DNA of 64,000 nucleotides. Source: Lactobacillus sp. ESL0680 (GTDB lineage: Bacteria; Bacillota; Bacilli; Lactobacillales; Lactobacillaceae). The notes beneath the pieces are model-generated. The model saw nothing but the letters and a program-made list of their open reading frames with translations. It did no database searches and was not told the origin of the DNA. The position numbers and the translations under genes were made by a program. The stretch lies in contig NZ_CP113945.1 in assembly GCF_029392855.1 (NCBI RefSeq), positions 1,364,001-1,428,000 on the forward strand. The letters are read 5' to 3'. Each line of letters opens with the position of its first letter. The first letter of the stretch is position 1. This document shows positions 16,769-25,814 of the stretch, in pieces.

Positions 16769-18136
16769 ATGGCAGAATTTAGTAGTAAAAAATTAGCCAA
16801 AGAAGTGGTACTGCGTGACCCCGTCCACGGTTATATCCACATTGAAGACCAGGTTATTCTTGACCTGTTAAAAACCAAAGAATTTCAGCGCATGCGGCGA
16901 ATTAAGCAGCTGGGACCAATAGCCTTTGTCTTCCCGGGAGCAACTCATACTCGTTTTGAACACAATTTAGGCGTTTATGAATTAACCAGACGAATTTGTG
17001 ACATTTTCGCTAAAAAGTACCCTACTCAGCGCCCAGGAGATGGGCTCTGGGACGATAATAATCGCCTGTTGGTAGAGTGTGCCGGCATGCTGCACGACAT
17101 CGGTCACGGACCTTATTCGCATACTTTTGAGCACTTATTTGGCACTAACCACGAAAAGATCGGCCAAAAGATTATTACCGATCCTAATACCGAAATTAAC
17201 CACGCCCTAAAGCAGGTTGCACCTAACTTTCCCGAACTAGTTGCTAGTGTCATTGCCAAGACTTACCCAAACCCACAAGTGGTTAAAATGATCTCCAGCC
17301 AAGCAGATGCCGACCGCATGGATTACCTTGAGCGTGATGCCTACTTTACTGGTGTAACATACGGTGAATTTGACTTATCGCGGATTTTGCAAGAAATCAG
17401 ACCTTACCAAGACGGAATTTGCTTTACCGCGGGTGGGATGCATGCCGTTGAAGATTATATCGCCTCGCGTTATCAGATGTACCAGCAGGTTTACTTCCAC
17501 CGGGTCGGTCGCTCAATGGAAGTCTTACTGCAACATCTGCTTGAGCGTGCTAAGACAATTTATCAACAGGGTCATTTGCAAGTAACGCCTAGCTTAGCCC
17601 ACTTTTTGGCTGGCAGTTGGACGCTTGACGATTATTTAAAATTAGATGACGGCGTAATGGAAACCAACTTCTCCATGTGGACTAAGTCTGGCGACCCCAT
17701 CCTAGCTGATCTTGCTAACCGCTACCTTTACCGCAAGCCGCTGGCAAGTGTCCGCATTAACCACGAAACCAAAAACCTGCTGCCAAAATTAAAGGACTTA
17801 ATCAAGCAGGCAGGATTTGACCCCACTTATTACACAGCAACCAATTCCGCATTTGACGAACCCTATGATGCTTATAAGCCATCTGGTAAAAATGCCAACA
17901 GCCAAATTGAAATTATGCAGGATGACGGGCAACTTATTGAATTATCGCAATTAAGTCCGCTGGTTCGGGCATTAAATGGCACTATCCAAGGTGATGAAAG
18001 GTTCTTCTTCCCGAAAACAATGCTGTCAGTCAGTAATGAACCCCAAATCTTTGATCCCTTATACGAACAATTTCAACGTTATATTAAGAACGGTGAATTG
18101 CGCTATTTAAGACGACCAAAAAGAACTACTGAATAA
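16769..18136 (+). CDS. HD-superfamily phosphohydrolase (SAMHD1/dGTPase-like)
   Basis: 455 residues. The metal-binding HD signature is complete: His65 in ATHTRFEHNLGV, His109-Asp110 in CAGMLHDIGHGPYSHTFEH, and the distal Asp in DADRMDYLERD. The N-terminal VVLRDPVHGYIHIED is characteristic of this group, whose bacterial members hydrolyse (d)NTPs or related nucleotides. ATG at 16769 chosen over TTG 16754 since TTGAGGA (16754-16760) is the ribosome site; a GTG at 16766 is possible. Divergent from the DUF1934-rpoE genes. Ends at a terminator shared with ybaK. Confidence 0.85.
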   Translation: MAEFSSKKLAKEVVLRDPVHGYIHIEDQVILDLLKTKEFQRMRRIKQLGPIAFVFPGATHTRFEHNLGVYELTRRICDIFAKKYPTQRPGDGLWDDNNRLLVECAGMLHDIGHGPYSHTFEHLFGTNHEKIGQKIITDPNTEINHALKQVAPNFPELVASVIAKTYPNPQVVKMISSQADADRMDYLERDAYFTGVTYGEFDLSRILQEIRPYQDGICFTAGGMHAVEDYIASRYQMYQQVYFHRVGRSMEVLLQHLLERAKTIYQQGHLQVTPSLAHFLAGSWTLDDYLKLDDGVMETNFSMWTKSGDPILADLANRYLYRKPLASVRINHETKNLLPKLKDLIKQAGFDPTYYTATNSAFDEPYDAYKPSGKNANSQIEIMQDDGQLIELSQLSPLVRALNGTIQGDERFFFPKTMLSVSNEPQIFDPLYEQFQRYIKNGELRYLRRPKRTTE

Positions 18137-18168
18137 AAAACTGAGCTTTAATAGCTCAGTTTTTTATT
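18137..18168. terminator. Bidirectional terminator between the HD gene and ybaK
   Basis: AAAAAACTGAGCT/AGCTCAGTTTTTT hairpin between convergent genes. Confidence 0.85.
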
Positions 18169-18625
18169 TGGTCACATCCACCCATTCACATGGCTGCGTG
18201 TATTCTTCTAATTCCGTTAACGTCAACTTAATTGCCGAATTGGGTAATCCAGCTGCCGGATATATCACGTCATGCTTTTTCAAACTTTCATCAAGGTAAA
18301 CTTTAACTCCTGGCTTAAGTGCAAACGGGCAAACACCACCAACTGGGTGGGCGATTGCCTCTTCTAATTCATCAAATTTAATCATCTTCGCCTTTTGGCC
18401 AAAGGTAGCCTTATATTTAGCATTAGCAATTCTGGCACCACCCTCAGTTACGACCACAATTGGTCCCGTTTTAAGCGTAAAGGCCATCGTCTTAGCAATC
18501 TGGTTAGGGTCGACATTTAAGACCGCCGCCGCTTCAGCAACAGTTGCCGTCGACTCTTCAAAAACATGGATGCGGTTCTCTAAATGGTACTTTTTAAAAT
18601 AATTTACAACATTCTCATAGGACAT
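18164..18625 (-). CDS. ybaK: YbaK/EbsC-family aminoacyl-tRNA deacylase
   Basis: Likely hydrolyses mischarged tRNA (Cys-tRNA-Pro type) in trans. 153 residues, a single YbaK domain. Conserved features are DPNQIAKTMAFTLKTGP with the catalytic Lys region, and GGVCPFALKPGVKVYLDESL. Standalone gene, ended by the terminator shared with the HD gene. Substrate specificity among the family cannot be told from sequence. Confidence 0.85.
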   Translation of the reverse strand: MSYENVVNYFKKYHLENRIHVFEESTATVAEAAAVLNVDPNQIAKTMAFTLKTGPIVVVTEGGARIANAKYKATFGQKAKMIKFDELEEAIAHPVGGVCPFALKPGVKVYLDESLKKHDVIYPAAGLPNSAIKLTLTELEEYTQPCEWVDVTK

Positions 18626-18724
18626 TAATAATTGCCTCCTTGAATTATCTTAAATTATTATGAATTATTATTTAAAATAAGTAAAATAACTTTTTGAGGC
18701 AGCTAAGATAAATTTTAGATAAAC

Positions 18725-18762
18725 AAAAACAGCCTGACGCTAACTGTAAACAGGCTGTTTTA
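18725..18762 (-). terminator. prs terminator
   Basis: AAACAGCCTG / CAGGCTGTTT hairpin with T-rich tract on the minus strand. Confidence 0.75.
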
Positions 18763-18765
18763 ATT

Positions 18766-19734
18766 TTATTTATTTTCTTGATATCTTGTATTAAACAAGG
18801 GACTGAGTGGTTCATGACGTTGAATGCACTTAATAGCATCTCCCATCAATGGTCCAACTGAAACTAATAATGTCTTATCCAGTTTCTTTTCAACTGGTTG
18901 ATTAATTGAATCAGTCAAAACCAAGTTCTTAATTGGTGAGTCATTCAACCGCTTGATAGCTGGTCCTGACAAAACAGCGTGAGTAGCACTAGCGTAAACT
19001 TCTGTTGCACCAGCATCAATCAATGCTTGCGCTGCTAAGGTAATAGTTCCCGCAGTATCAATCATATCGTCAATTATAATCGCACGCTTGCCCTTAACGT
19101 CGCCGATAATGTTCATTACTTCAGCAACATTGGCACGTGGACGCCGCTTATCCACAATCGCAATCGGTGTACCCAAAAATTCAGCTAACTTCCGTGCTCG
19201 TGTAACACCACCGTGGTCAGGAGAAACAACAACTGCATCCTTCTCCAAGTGATTGCTTAAGAAGTAATCAGCTAAAAGTGGCGCACCCATCAAATTATCA
19301 ACCGGAATATCAAAGAACCCTTGAATTTGTGGTGCGTGCAGGTCAAGCGACAATACTCTTGTTGCCCCTGCTACTTGCAGCATATCAGCAACTAACTTGG
19401 CTGTAATTGGCTCCCGCGGCCGAGTTTTACGGTCTTGACGCGCATAACCATAGTAAGGCATAACGATATTGATCGTCTGTGCACTAGCCCGGCGAACGGC
19501 ATCAATCATAATCAACAGTTCCATCAAGTTATTATTGACTGGCGCACTCGTTGATTGAATCAAATAAACATCTTTGCCACGAACAGATTCATCAATATTA
19601 ATTTGAATTTCACCATCGCTAAAACGTTGAACACTTGACTTGCTGAGTGGTACACCAACACGCTCAGCAATTTTTTCAGCAAGTGGAACATTCGAATTAA
19701 GGGCAAACAACATCATATTGTCTTTATAAGACAT
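18766..19734 (-). CDS. prs: Ribose-phosphate pyrophosphokinase
   Basis: Makes PRPP from ribose-5-phosphate and ATP; PRPP is used by xpt in this window. 322 residues. Conserved elements: [40 protein letters not shown] (ATP flexible loop), [18 protein letters not shown], and the PRPP loop [13 protein letters not shown]. Preceded by GGAGGAAATT. Monocistronic with its own terminator. The 225-bp upstream region holds no feature I can name. Confidence 0.96.
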   Translation of the reverse strand: MSYKDNMMLFALNSNVPLAEKIAERVGVPLSKSSVQRFSDGEIQINIDESVRGKDVYLIQSTSAPVNNNLMELLIMIDAVRRASAQTINIVMPYYGYARQDRKTRPREPITAKLVADMLQVAGATRVLSLDLHAPQIQGFFDIPVDNLMGAPLLADYFLSNHLEKDAVVVSPDHGGVTRARKLAEFLGTPIAIVDKRRPRANVAEVMNIIGDVKGKRAIIIDDMIDTAGTITLAAQALIDAGATEVYASATHAVLSGPAIKRLNDSPIKNLVLTDSINQPVEKKLDKTLLVSVGPLMGDAIKCIQRHEPLSPLFNTRYQENK

Positions 19735-19914
19735 AATTTCCTCCGTAAAAACATGCTAACAACTTATTATTTTACCAAAAGTTGCCTGAAAAAGTGACTA
19801 TCCATACTTTATTATTCAACTTTAATCCACAACATTCAAGTCTCTAAAATTAGAATAGCGCTTAATTGGGCAATTCTTATTATTTTTGCAGATATTAATT
19901 AAGCACAATTTTCG

Positions 19915-19957
19915 CTAAAAAAAGCTTTATCCCTCCAGCTGAAAGATAAAACTTTTT
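19915..19957 (-). terminator. murQ terminator
   Basis: AAAGTTTTATC/GATAAAGCTTT hairpin with TTTTT on the minus strand. Confidence 0.7.
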
Positions 19958-19959
19958 TA

Positions 19960-20856
19960 CTATTTATTTTGCAAAACTTGCCCAACATTACCATGATGCG
20001 CAGCTAATAATTTGGCTGCCCCAGCCTTATCAGTTCCTGTCTTAATCATGACAATTGCCAGAGCGACATTATTGTCTGTCTTCTTTAAAGCTGCCAAAGC
20101 TTCGTTAATTGAAGCACCAGTAGTAATGTTAATAATCCGGCACGCACGATCAACCAGCTTAGAATTAGTCGGCTGCACGTCAATCATGACATTTTGGTAG
20201 ACTTTGCCCTGCCGAATCATTACACCAGTTGACAGCATATTCAAAATCATCTTTTGTGCTGTCCCAGACTTCATCCGCGTTGACCCGGTAATAACCTCAG
20301 GACCAACAACTGCCTCAATGGTAATGTCAGCATGACAACCAATCACGGAATCAGGAACACAAGCAATCGCAACTCCAAGAGCTCCAACTTGCTTGGCATA
20401 ATCTAGGCACCCAACCACATACGGCGTTCTGCCGCTGGCAGCTAACCCGATAACCGTGTCAGCTGCCGTCAAATTTAGCTTGCGCAAATCCTGCTCACCA
20501 AGTTCAGATGAATCTTCAGCTCCCTCGACAGCATGATACATTGCTTCTTGACCGCCAGCAATTAAGCCAACAGCTCTTTCGGGCTTAATACCATAAGTTG
20601 GCACCAATTCAGCAGCATCTAAAACGCCAAGCCGGCCGCTAGTCCCCGCACCAACGTATACCAAGCGGCCACCACGCCCATAACGTTTAGCAGCCTCATC
20701 AATTGCCTTAGCAATTGGTTCAACTTGAGTACCAACTGCTTCAGCAACCTTTTGGTCCTCACTATTGATTGTCTTCACCATCTCAATAGTTGACATTGTA
20801 TCAATATGCGTAGTTGCAGGATTACGTGTTTCGGTTACCAGATTCTTGATTTCCAT
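19960..20856 (-). CDS. murQ: N-acetylmuramic acid 6-phosphate etherase
   Basis: Cleaves the lactyl ether of MurNAc-6-P to give GlcNAc-6-P and D-lactate. 298 residues with the SIS sugar-phosphate fold: TRNPATTHIDTMSTIEMVK at the N-terminus, the active-site GRLVYVGAGTSGRLGVLDAA, and VVGPEVITGSTRMKSGTAQK. Six bases separate it from murP upstream, so they form one operon. With the PTS it completes uptake and conversion of wall sugars to GlcNAc-6-P. Confidence 0.96.
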   Translation of the reverse strand: MEIKNLVTETRNPATTHIDTMSTIEMVKTINSEDQKVAEAVGTQVEPIAKAIDEAAKRYGRGGRLVYVGAGTSGRLGVLDAAELVPTYGIKPERAVGLIAGGQEAMYHAVEGAEDSSELGEQDLRKLNLTAADTVIGLAASGRTPYVVGCLDYAKQVGALGVAIACVPDSVIGCHADITIEAVVGPEVITGSTRMKSGTAQKMILNMLSTGVMIRQGKVYQNVMIDVQPTNSKLVDRACRIINITTGASINEALAALKKTDNNVALAIVMIKTGTDKAGAAKLLAAHHGNVGQVLQNK

Positions 20857-20862
20857 AATTAC

Positions 20863-22839
20863 CTACTTAGTTTTTACCGTAATAACATTTTGATCTGCAC
20901 TAACCTTGCCAGGTGTAATGGCAGATATTTGTTCAACGTGATCCATATTAGTCACAATCGTCATCACAACGGGATCTTTACCAGCTGCCTTGACGGCTGC
21001 AATATCCATTTGTGCTAAAACAGTCCCGCGTTTAACAGTTTGCCCTTCTTTGACTTTGATTTCAAAAGGAGCACCCTTTAAGTCTACAGTATCTATTCCG
21101 AAATGTAACAAGATTTCCAAATTTCCAGCAGTCGTTGTCATTGTAATCGCATGTTTAGTAGCCATTACCGTAACAATTGTGCCGTCAACTGGTGCTACAA
21201 TCTTGCCATCTTCTGGGATAACAGCATAGCCGTCCCCAACCATTTTTTGTGAAAAAACATCATCGTTAACAGCAGTTAATTCTTCAAGTTCACCACTTAC
21301 TGGGCTAACAAAGTTAACCGTTGCACTCTGAGATTGACTTACAACTGGTGTTTCCTTAACTGGTTCAACAAGTGAACCGTCTTCATTTTTAGCAACCATT
21401 GCAGTCTTAGGAACACCGAAGAAGTAAGTCGCAATAAAACCACCAAGATAAGCGGCAAGAAGACCAATCACATATTTTAACCACATATTGTGGGCAATAA
21501 GTGGAATTAAGGCAACGCCTGAAGTCCCAATCGCAATTGCACCAACATTGCCAAAGGCACCTAAGACGGCACCACCGATACCACCACCGATGCAGGCAGT
21601 AATGAATGGTCGTCCTAGAGGAAGTGAAACACCATAAATTAATGGCTCACCAACACCCAAGATTCCAACTGGCAAAGCACCCTTGATTAACTTAGTTAAT
21701 TGCTTGTTCTTACGGCATTTAACCCATAGAGCAATAGCTGCACCAACTTGGCCGCCGCCAGCCATTGCCAAAATTGGCAGCAGCGGTGTGTAACCCATTT
21801 TTTGAATCATCTGTAAGTGAATTGGCGTTAGGATCTGGTGCAAGCCCAACATAACCATTGGCAAGAAGACCAATCCTAAAATGAAACCAGCAATTGGTCC
21901 ACCAACTTTTAATACCCAGTTGATACTGCCAACTAATGAGTTAGAGATCCAACCCGCAATTGGCATGGTAATAAAAATGGTAAACAAGCCCATGATTAAT
22001 AATGTCAAAAACGGAGTGAAGATAATATCAACCGAGTCCGCAATGTGGCGGTGGAAGTATTTTTCAACATAAGATAATAGCCACACTGACAGCAAAACAC
22101 CGATAATTCCGCCTTGTCCCGCGGCAAGAGGTTGTTTATCAAAGATGTTGGGAATTGTCACCGGCGGAATAATCCCTGGCAGCATTACAATCCCACCGAT
22201 AATTCCACCAAGACCTGGTGTTGCGCCAAATTCTTTAGCAGCATTAATCCCAACAAAGATGTTTAGATAAGTAAATAAACCGCTAGACAAAACACCTAAC
22301 ACGGTAATTGCCAATGTCCAGCTTACCGGCAGCATCTTAGCCGTCAGCATATTCTTCATAATGCCAGATAAACCAGAAATCAACCCAGCGCCGATAAATG
22401 CTGGAATTAGTGGAATGAAAATAGCCGAAATATGTTGCAGTGCAGCACGCCACCACGTCTTCTTTAGACTTGCCTTATGGGCTGCATGAACTTCATTAGC
22501 CTTAGCCATGACATCACTTTTGTCCTGTTCGTAAGAACTAACTTGGCTGGAAGTTGCATTTTGAGGAAACGGATCATTTTCCTTTACTCCTGCTGCATCA
22601 ACCATGCTTTGTGCAACCTTGGTGTTAACTCCCGGTCCCAGAACAATCTCCAGTGTTTCACTTTCGACAACGCCGAGCACACCATCAATCTTCTTTAACC
22701 CTGCAAGATCGACCTTATTCATATCTCTAATCGCAATTCGAATTCGCGTCATACAATGATATAAAGTTGCGACATTCTCAATGCCACCAATATGAGCATA
22801 TATTTCTTTACCCATTTCGGTATATTTATCTGAACTCAT
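20863..22839 (-). CDS. murP: PTS EIIBCA, probable MurNAc-type transporter
   Basis: Imports and phosphorylates a sugar using the PEP phosphotransferase system. 658 residues. EIIB is N-terminal with the phosphocysteine in LYHCMTRIRIAI (Cys29); EIIC (about 130-470) is hydrophobic with GVGEPLIYGVSLPLGRPF; EIIA is C-terminal (about 515-658) with the phosphohistidine in LLHFGIDTVDL (His579). The sequence is of the sucrose/glucose family. MurNAc (or MurNAc-GlcNAc) is inferred from murQ 6 bp downstream, murR upstream and mupG. The fused EIIA is noteworthy, since many MurP proteins rely on a separate EIIA. Confidence 0.85.
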   Translation of the reverse strand: MSSDKYTEMGKEIYAHIGGIENVATLYHCMTRIRIAIRDMNKVDLAGLKKIDGVLGVVESETLEIVLGPGVNTKVAQSMVDAAGVKENDPFPQNATSSQVSSYEQDKSDVMAKANEVHAAHKASLKKTWWRAALQHISAIFIPLIPAFIGAGLISGLSGIMKNMLTAKMLPVSWTLAITVLGVLSSGLFTYLNIFVGINAAKEFGATPGLGGIIGGIVMLPGIIPPVTIPNIFDKQPLAAGQGGIIGVLLSVWLLSYVEKYFHRHIADSVDIIFTPFLTLLIMGLFTIFITMPIAGWISNSLVGSINWVLKVGGPIAGFILGLVFLPMVMLGLHQILTPIHLQMIQKMGYTPLLPILAMAGGGQVGAAIALWVKCRKNKQLTKLIKGALPVGILGVGEPLIYGVSLPLGRPFITACIGGGIGGAVLGAFGNVGAIAIGTSGVALIPLIAHNMWLKYVIGLLAAYLGGFIATYFFGVPKTAMVAKNEDGSLVEPVKETPVVSQSQSATVNFVSPVSGELEELTAVNDDVFSQKMVGDGYAVIPEDGKIVAPVDGTIVTVMATKHAITMTTTAGNLEILLHFGIDTVDLKGAPFEIKVKEGQTVKRGTVLAQMDIAAVKAAGKDPVVMTIVTNMDHVEQISAITPGKVSADQNVITVKTK

Positions 22840-22867
22840 TTTTTTGCCTCCCTATTAAATCAAAATC

Positions 22868-22896
22868 AGTATAAACTTATTTAGACCAATTTACAA
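22868..22896 (-). promoter_or_regulatory. murPQ promoter
   Basis: On the minus strand TTGTAA - 17 bp - TATACT (22891-22896, 22868-22873). Confidence 0.6.
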
Positions 22897-22914
22897 TTTT
22901 ATTTTTCAATTGGT
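22876..22914. promoter_or_regulatory. Inverted repeat over the murP promoter, MurR operator candidate
   Basis: ACCAATT (22885-22891) and AATTGGT (22908-22914), 16 bp apart, flank the -35. The segment CTTATTTAG-A-CCAATT (22876-22891) recurs, lacking one A, upstream of mupG (25727-25741). A RpiR-type repressor gene is directly upstream. Confidence 0.4.
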
Positions 22915-22953
22915 ATATATCAGCAGTCTATTGGATTATACCAGTTTAAAAAA

Positions 22954-23820
22954 TTACTTGATTTTGAAAATTTTGCGGTAATTTTCCACCTCTTGGCTCG
23001 AAGTCTTGATAGCCTTTAAGCTACGGGCAAAATCTCGACTAAAATGCAGATAAAACAGCACGTCAATTATATAAAATTGACCGGTAATTGAGTTGGTTGC
23101 CCCGACACGCACATCCGGCTCAATTGGTTTACACGTTGTCAGTGCTAACTTAGTTTTTTTGACCAAACTATTCTGCCCAAACATCGTTAACGAAATCGTA
23201 AAAATATTATTCTGATGAGCATAATCAGCCAAATAAATACATTCTGGGGTTTCACCAGAATTGGAAATTAACCACAAAGTATCCGCCTTAGTTGCATTGG
23301 CCAATTGCGCCAGCAAAACATTAATATCCTCTTCGTAAACCACGTTATAGCCAATGCGCGACCATTTTTGGTAAATATTCCTCGCAGCTAATGCAGACGC
23401 ACCAACCCCAAAGACATAAATTGTCGCTGTCCTGAGTAAGCGGGCAACTACCCCTTGGCAAATGCCCTCCTGCAACAATTCCTTAGTGTGCTTCAAATTT
23501 TCAATTTCATTTTTCATCAACTTATTGGATATTTCAGTAAACGAATCATTAGCTGAAATATCCAGTTTTTCATCGGCATCCTGATCTTTTTGCCCCGCCA
23601 AATCAACCGAAATCATTACTTTCATTGCCGGATAAGATTCAATCTGCAAACTTTTCACTAGTCGCGAGACAGTTGCCGCACTGGTTCTAGAAGCTCGCGC
23701 CAGCTCATTGATGCTCATTTTGACGACCTTTTTAGGATTTTGCAAAATATAATCAGCAATCTTTGCCTCAGAAGTTGTTAAATATCTGCGTGTAGCTTCC
23801 ACCCGATTTTTAAAATTCAT
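22954..23820 (-). CDS. murR: RpiR/MurR-family transcriptional regulator
   Basis: 288 residues: N-terminal helix-turn-helix (LTTSEAKIADYILQNPKKVV, ASRTSAATVSRLVKSL) and C-terminal SIS sugar-phosphate-binding domain (IYVFGVGASALAARNIYQKW, LWLISNSGETPECIYLAD). It should respond to a phosphorylated amino sugar, most likely MurNAc-6-P, and control murPQ. ATG 23820 is preceded by GGGGAC; the frame stays open to 23916 but without a ribosome site there. It lies 114 bp upstream of murP with the operator candidate between. Confidence 0.85.
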   Translation of the reverse strand: MNFKNRVEATRRYLTTSEAKIADYILQNPKKVVKMSINELARASRTSAATVSRLVKSLQIESYPAMKVMISVDLAGQKDQDADEKLDISANDSFTEISNKLMKNEIENLKHTKELLQEGICQGVVARLLRTATIYVFGVGASALAARNIYQKWSRIGYNVVYEEDINVLLAQLANATKADTLWLISNSGETPECIYLADYAHQNNIFTISLTMFGQNSLVKKTKLALTTCKPIEPDVRVGATNSITGQFYIIDVLFYLHFSRDFARSLKAIKTSSQEVENYRKIFKIK

Positions 23821-24645
23821 TTTTGTCCCCAATAATTCCCTAAATTCTATTTTAACAAGTTTCTTATGATTAAAGCGGTTAAAATAAAGAGTTATATTGC
23901 AATATATAAATACCAATCAAATATAGTTTTGAATGCGATTACATTATAGAACATCAAAAAATGCATTTCAACTTCAAATAATATTATTCGATAATTTTTT
24001 TCATAGCTTGAAAGCCTGTAATTCTATACTAAAATAGCAGCTTAGCCCGATCTATTAGCTAATTCTATTGATTTTCCACTCAGACTCCTTATAAAAATCA
24101 AAAGTATACGTTTTTATTTTCTACGGTAATTAAATTTTAGTTAGCGATTGCAAATAGCTATAAATTAGGAAAATGTGCCAAAAATTAAAAAATAATAATT
24201 ATATTTTCTTGTACACAATAAAAAGACTTTCAAATACAATCATCTATTAGTGTTATTTTATGATTTTCATTTATACAAAATTCCCTTGCTATTTTAAGCT
24301 TATCGATACATATATATTTAACTGATTTTGATTTCTAATGTTATTTTGAAAAAATATGTACGTTTTAGTCCAAGAGAGTGCTACAATCTATGTTATGAGA
24401 GAAGTATTATGCGCAAGTAAAGACTTAATCTCTAGGTAAACTTTTTTATACAGTTTTTTCTAAGTGGAACTTTTAAAAACCCAACATATAATGGCATACG
24501 TATAATTTATACATTAATAATAACTTTGAGCACTTTTTATACTAGCTCATCCTTCCACTCTATTCTTTGAATAAATTTTTCCATGCTGTTTAAGAAAGTT
24601 TGCTGCTAAAAAAGTGCATTACCCCAATTTAGGTAATGCACCTTT
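23821..24645. other. AT-rich gene-free stretch
   Basis: About 820 bp, clearly more AT-rich than its flanks, without a frame above background, tRNA or clear remnant. It holds a cre-like sequence near 23931 (TGAATGCGATTACA, one or two mismatches), the terminator near 24600-24645, and scattered -10-like A/T runs. I see no other supported feature. Confidence 0.5.
24605..24645 (-). terminator. mupG terminator
   Basis: GGTGCATTACCTAAATTGGGGTAATGCAC hairpin (stem GTGCATTACC/GGTAATGCAC) with T-tract on the minus strand. Confidence 0.8.
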
Positions 24646-25701
24646 TTATGCTTGATTAACTTTTTCAAAAATGATAGCCTGATTGGCATCAACTTGCGCT
24701 AATAGCGGCAAATCAGCCGCTATTACATGGCCTAAGACGTTTACCCGCTCGTCTGCTGGTAGATTGGTCTTGGTCACCTGTAATTCGCCTTGGTAACGCA
24801 AATAACGGCGATTATCGCAAGTAATTGTGCCTTGTGGCCGCGGCGCAACCTTAGACTGCGGTTCCACGTCAAACAGCTGCCTTCTTCTGCCTTCAACTAA
24901 GCGAATAACATCCCGTGCGACATCAGGACGATTATGCCACTTTTGCGCCGTTAATTGCTCAGGAGCTTCAGTTACATGCAGAGTAATCGCACCATGCTTT
25001 AAATAATTAGTAAAACTGGTAATCGTGGCTGGTTTAAGACTAGGATCGCCAATAAAGACACGATCACAACCCAATTTTTGTAATTCTAATGTTGCAGCCA
25101 GCGGATTTTCATCACGCTGTTCTTCTAACGTTGGTAGACCAGCGCCAATTGGACCACGCTTAAGATGATCACCTGCGACAAAGGCCATCGTCTTCAGACC
25201 GTTTTGGTGCAGCCATGTGTTTTTTTCATTAAGCCACACACGATCAAGCCCAGTTTCAGGACGCGGATAATAGTTGTGCCAAGCTTCAAGGTGGTCAAAA
25301 TCAGCACCATGCTCGCGCAAAGAAGCAATATCTTGATTGCTAAGTGTACTGGCATTTAGGGCAAGCGGCATTTCCTTTGACAACTTAGCAACAACGCTAA
25401 AGTCAACACCATCGTCAATTCTTAATCCCGTTAAATTTAGTGCCTTGACCTGCGTGAGGTCTGCAATCGCCACACCTAATCTTGCTAAACCAACCTGTGA
25501 CACATCTGCAATCACGTCAAGATCAAGATTACGGCACCACTTGGTTAACACATTTAGACGCTGCAGCACAATCTGCGCGTCGTCTTCTGGAATATGCAAT
25601 GACGTAAAGACAGCCCCAAAACCGGCATTCCGCATTGCAATTAAGTAATTATAATCTCGAGCAGTCAAATCCTCGCCCAAGTAGATTGAAAAACCTATCA
25701 T
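24646..25701 (-). CDS. mupG: DUF871-family 6-phospho-N-acetylmuramidase (MupG-like)
   Basis: 351 residues of the DUF871 family, whose S. aureus member MupG hydrolyses MurNAc-6-P-GlcNAc to MurNAc-6-P and GlcNAc. The N-terminal TIM-barrel-like part opens IGFSIYLGEDLTARDYNYL with GAVFTSLHIPEDD; the characteristic Y(Y)PRPETGLD and FVAGDHLKRGPIGAGLPTLE segments are present; the small C-terminal beta domain follows. S. aureus groups mupG, murQ, murP and murR; the same four genes lie here on one strand, with mupG about 0.8 kb upstream of murR. Confidence 0.88.
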   Translation of the reverse strand: MIGFSIYLGEDLTARDYNYLIAMRNAGFGAVFTSLHIPEDDAQIVLQRLNVLTKWCRNLDLDVIADVSQVGLARLGVAIADLTQVKALNLTGLRIDDGVDFSVVAKLSKEMPLALNASTLSNQDIASLREHGADFDHLEAWHNYYPRPETGLDRVWLNEKNTWLHQNGLKTMAFVAGDHLKRGPIGAGLPTLEEQRDENPLAATLELQKLGCDRVFIGDPSLKPATITSFTNYLKHGAITLHVTEAPEQLTAQKWHNRPDVARDVIRLVEGRRRQLFDVEPQSKVAPRPQGTITCDNRRYLRYQGELQVTKTNLPADERVNVLGHVIAADLPLLAQVDANQAIIFEKVNQA

Positions 25702-25763
25702 TTTTTCCTCTTTTTCAATACCAATGCTTATTTAGCCAATTAATCTTACCATATTTTTATGAC

Positions 25764-25801
25764 AACAAAAAAGCACCATCAAAATTATGATGGTGCTTAA
25801 T
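25764..25801 (-). terminator. SLAP gene terminator
   Basis: AAGCACCATC / GATGGTGCTT hairpin with T-tract on the minus strand. Confidence 0.8.
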
Positions 25802-25814
25802 TTATTTTAGTTAA

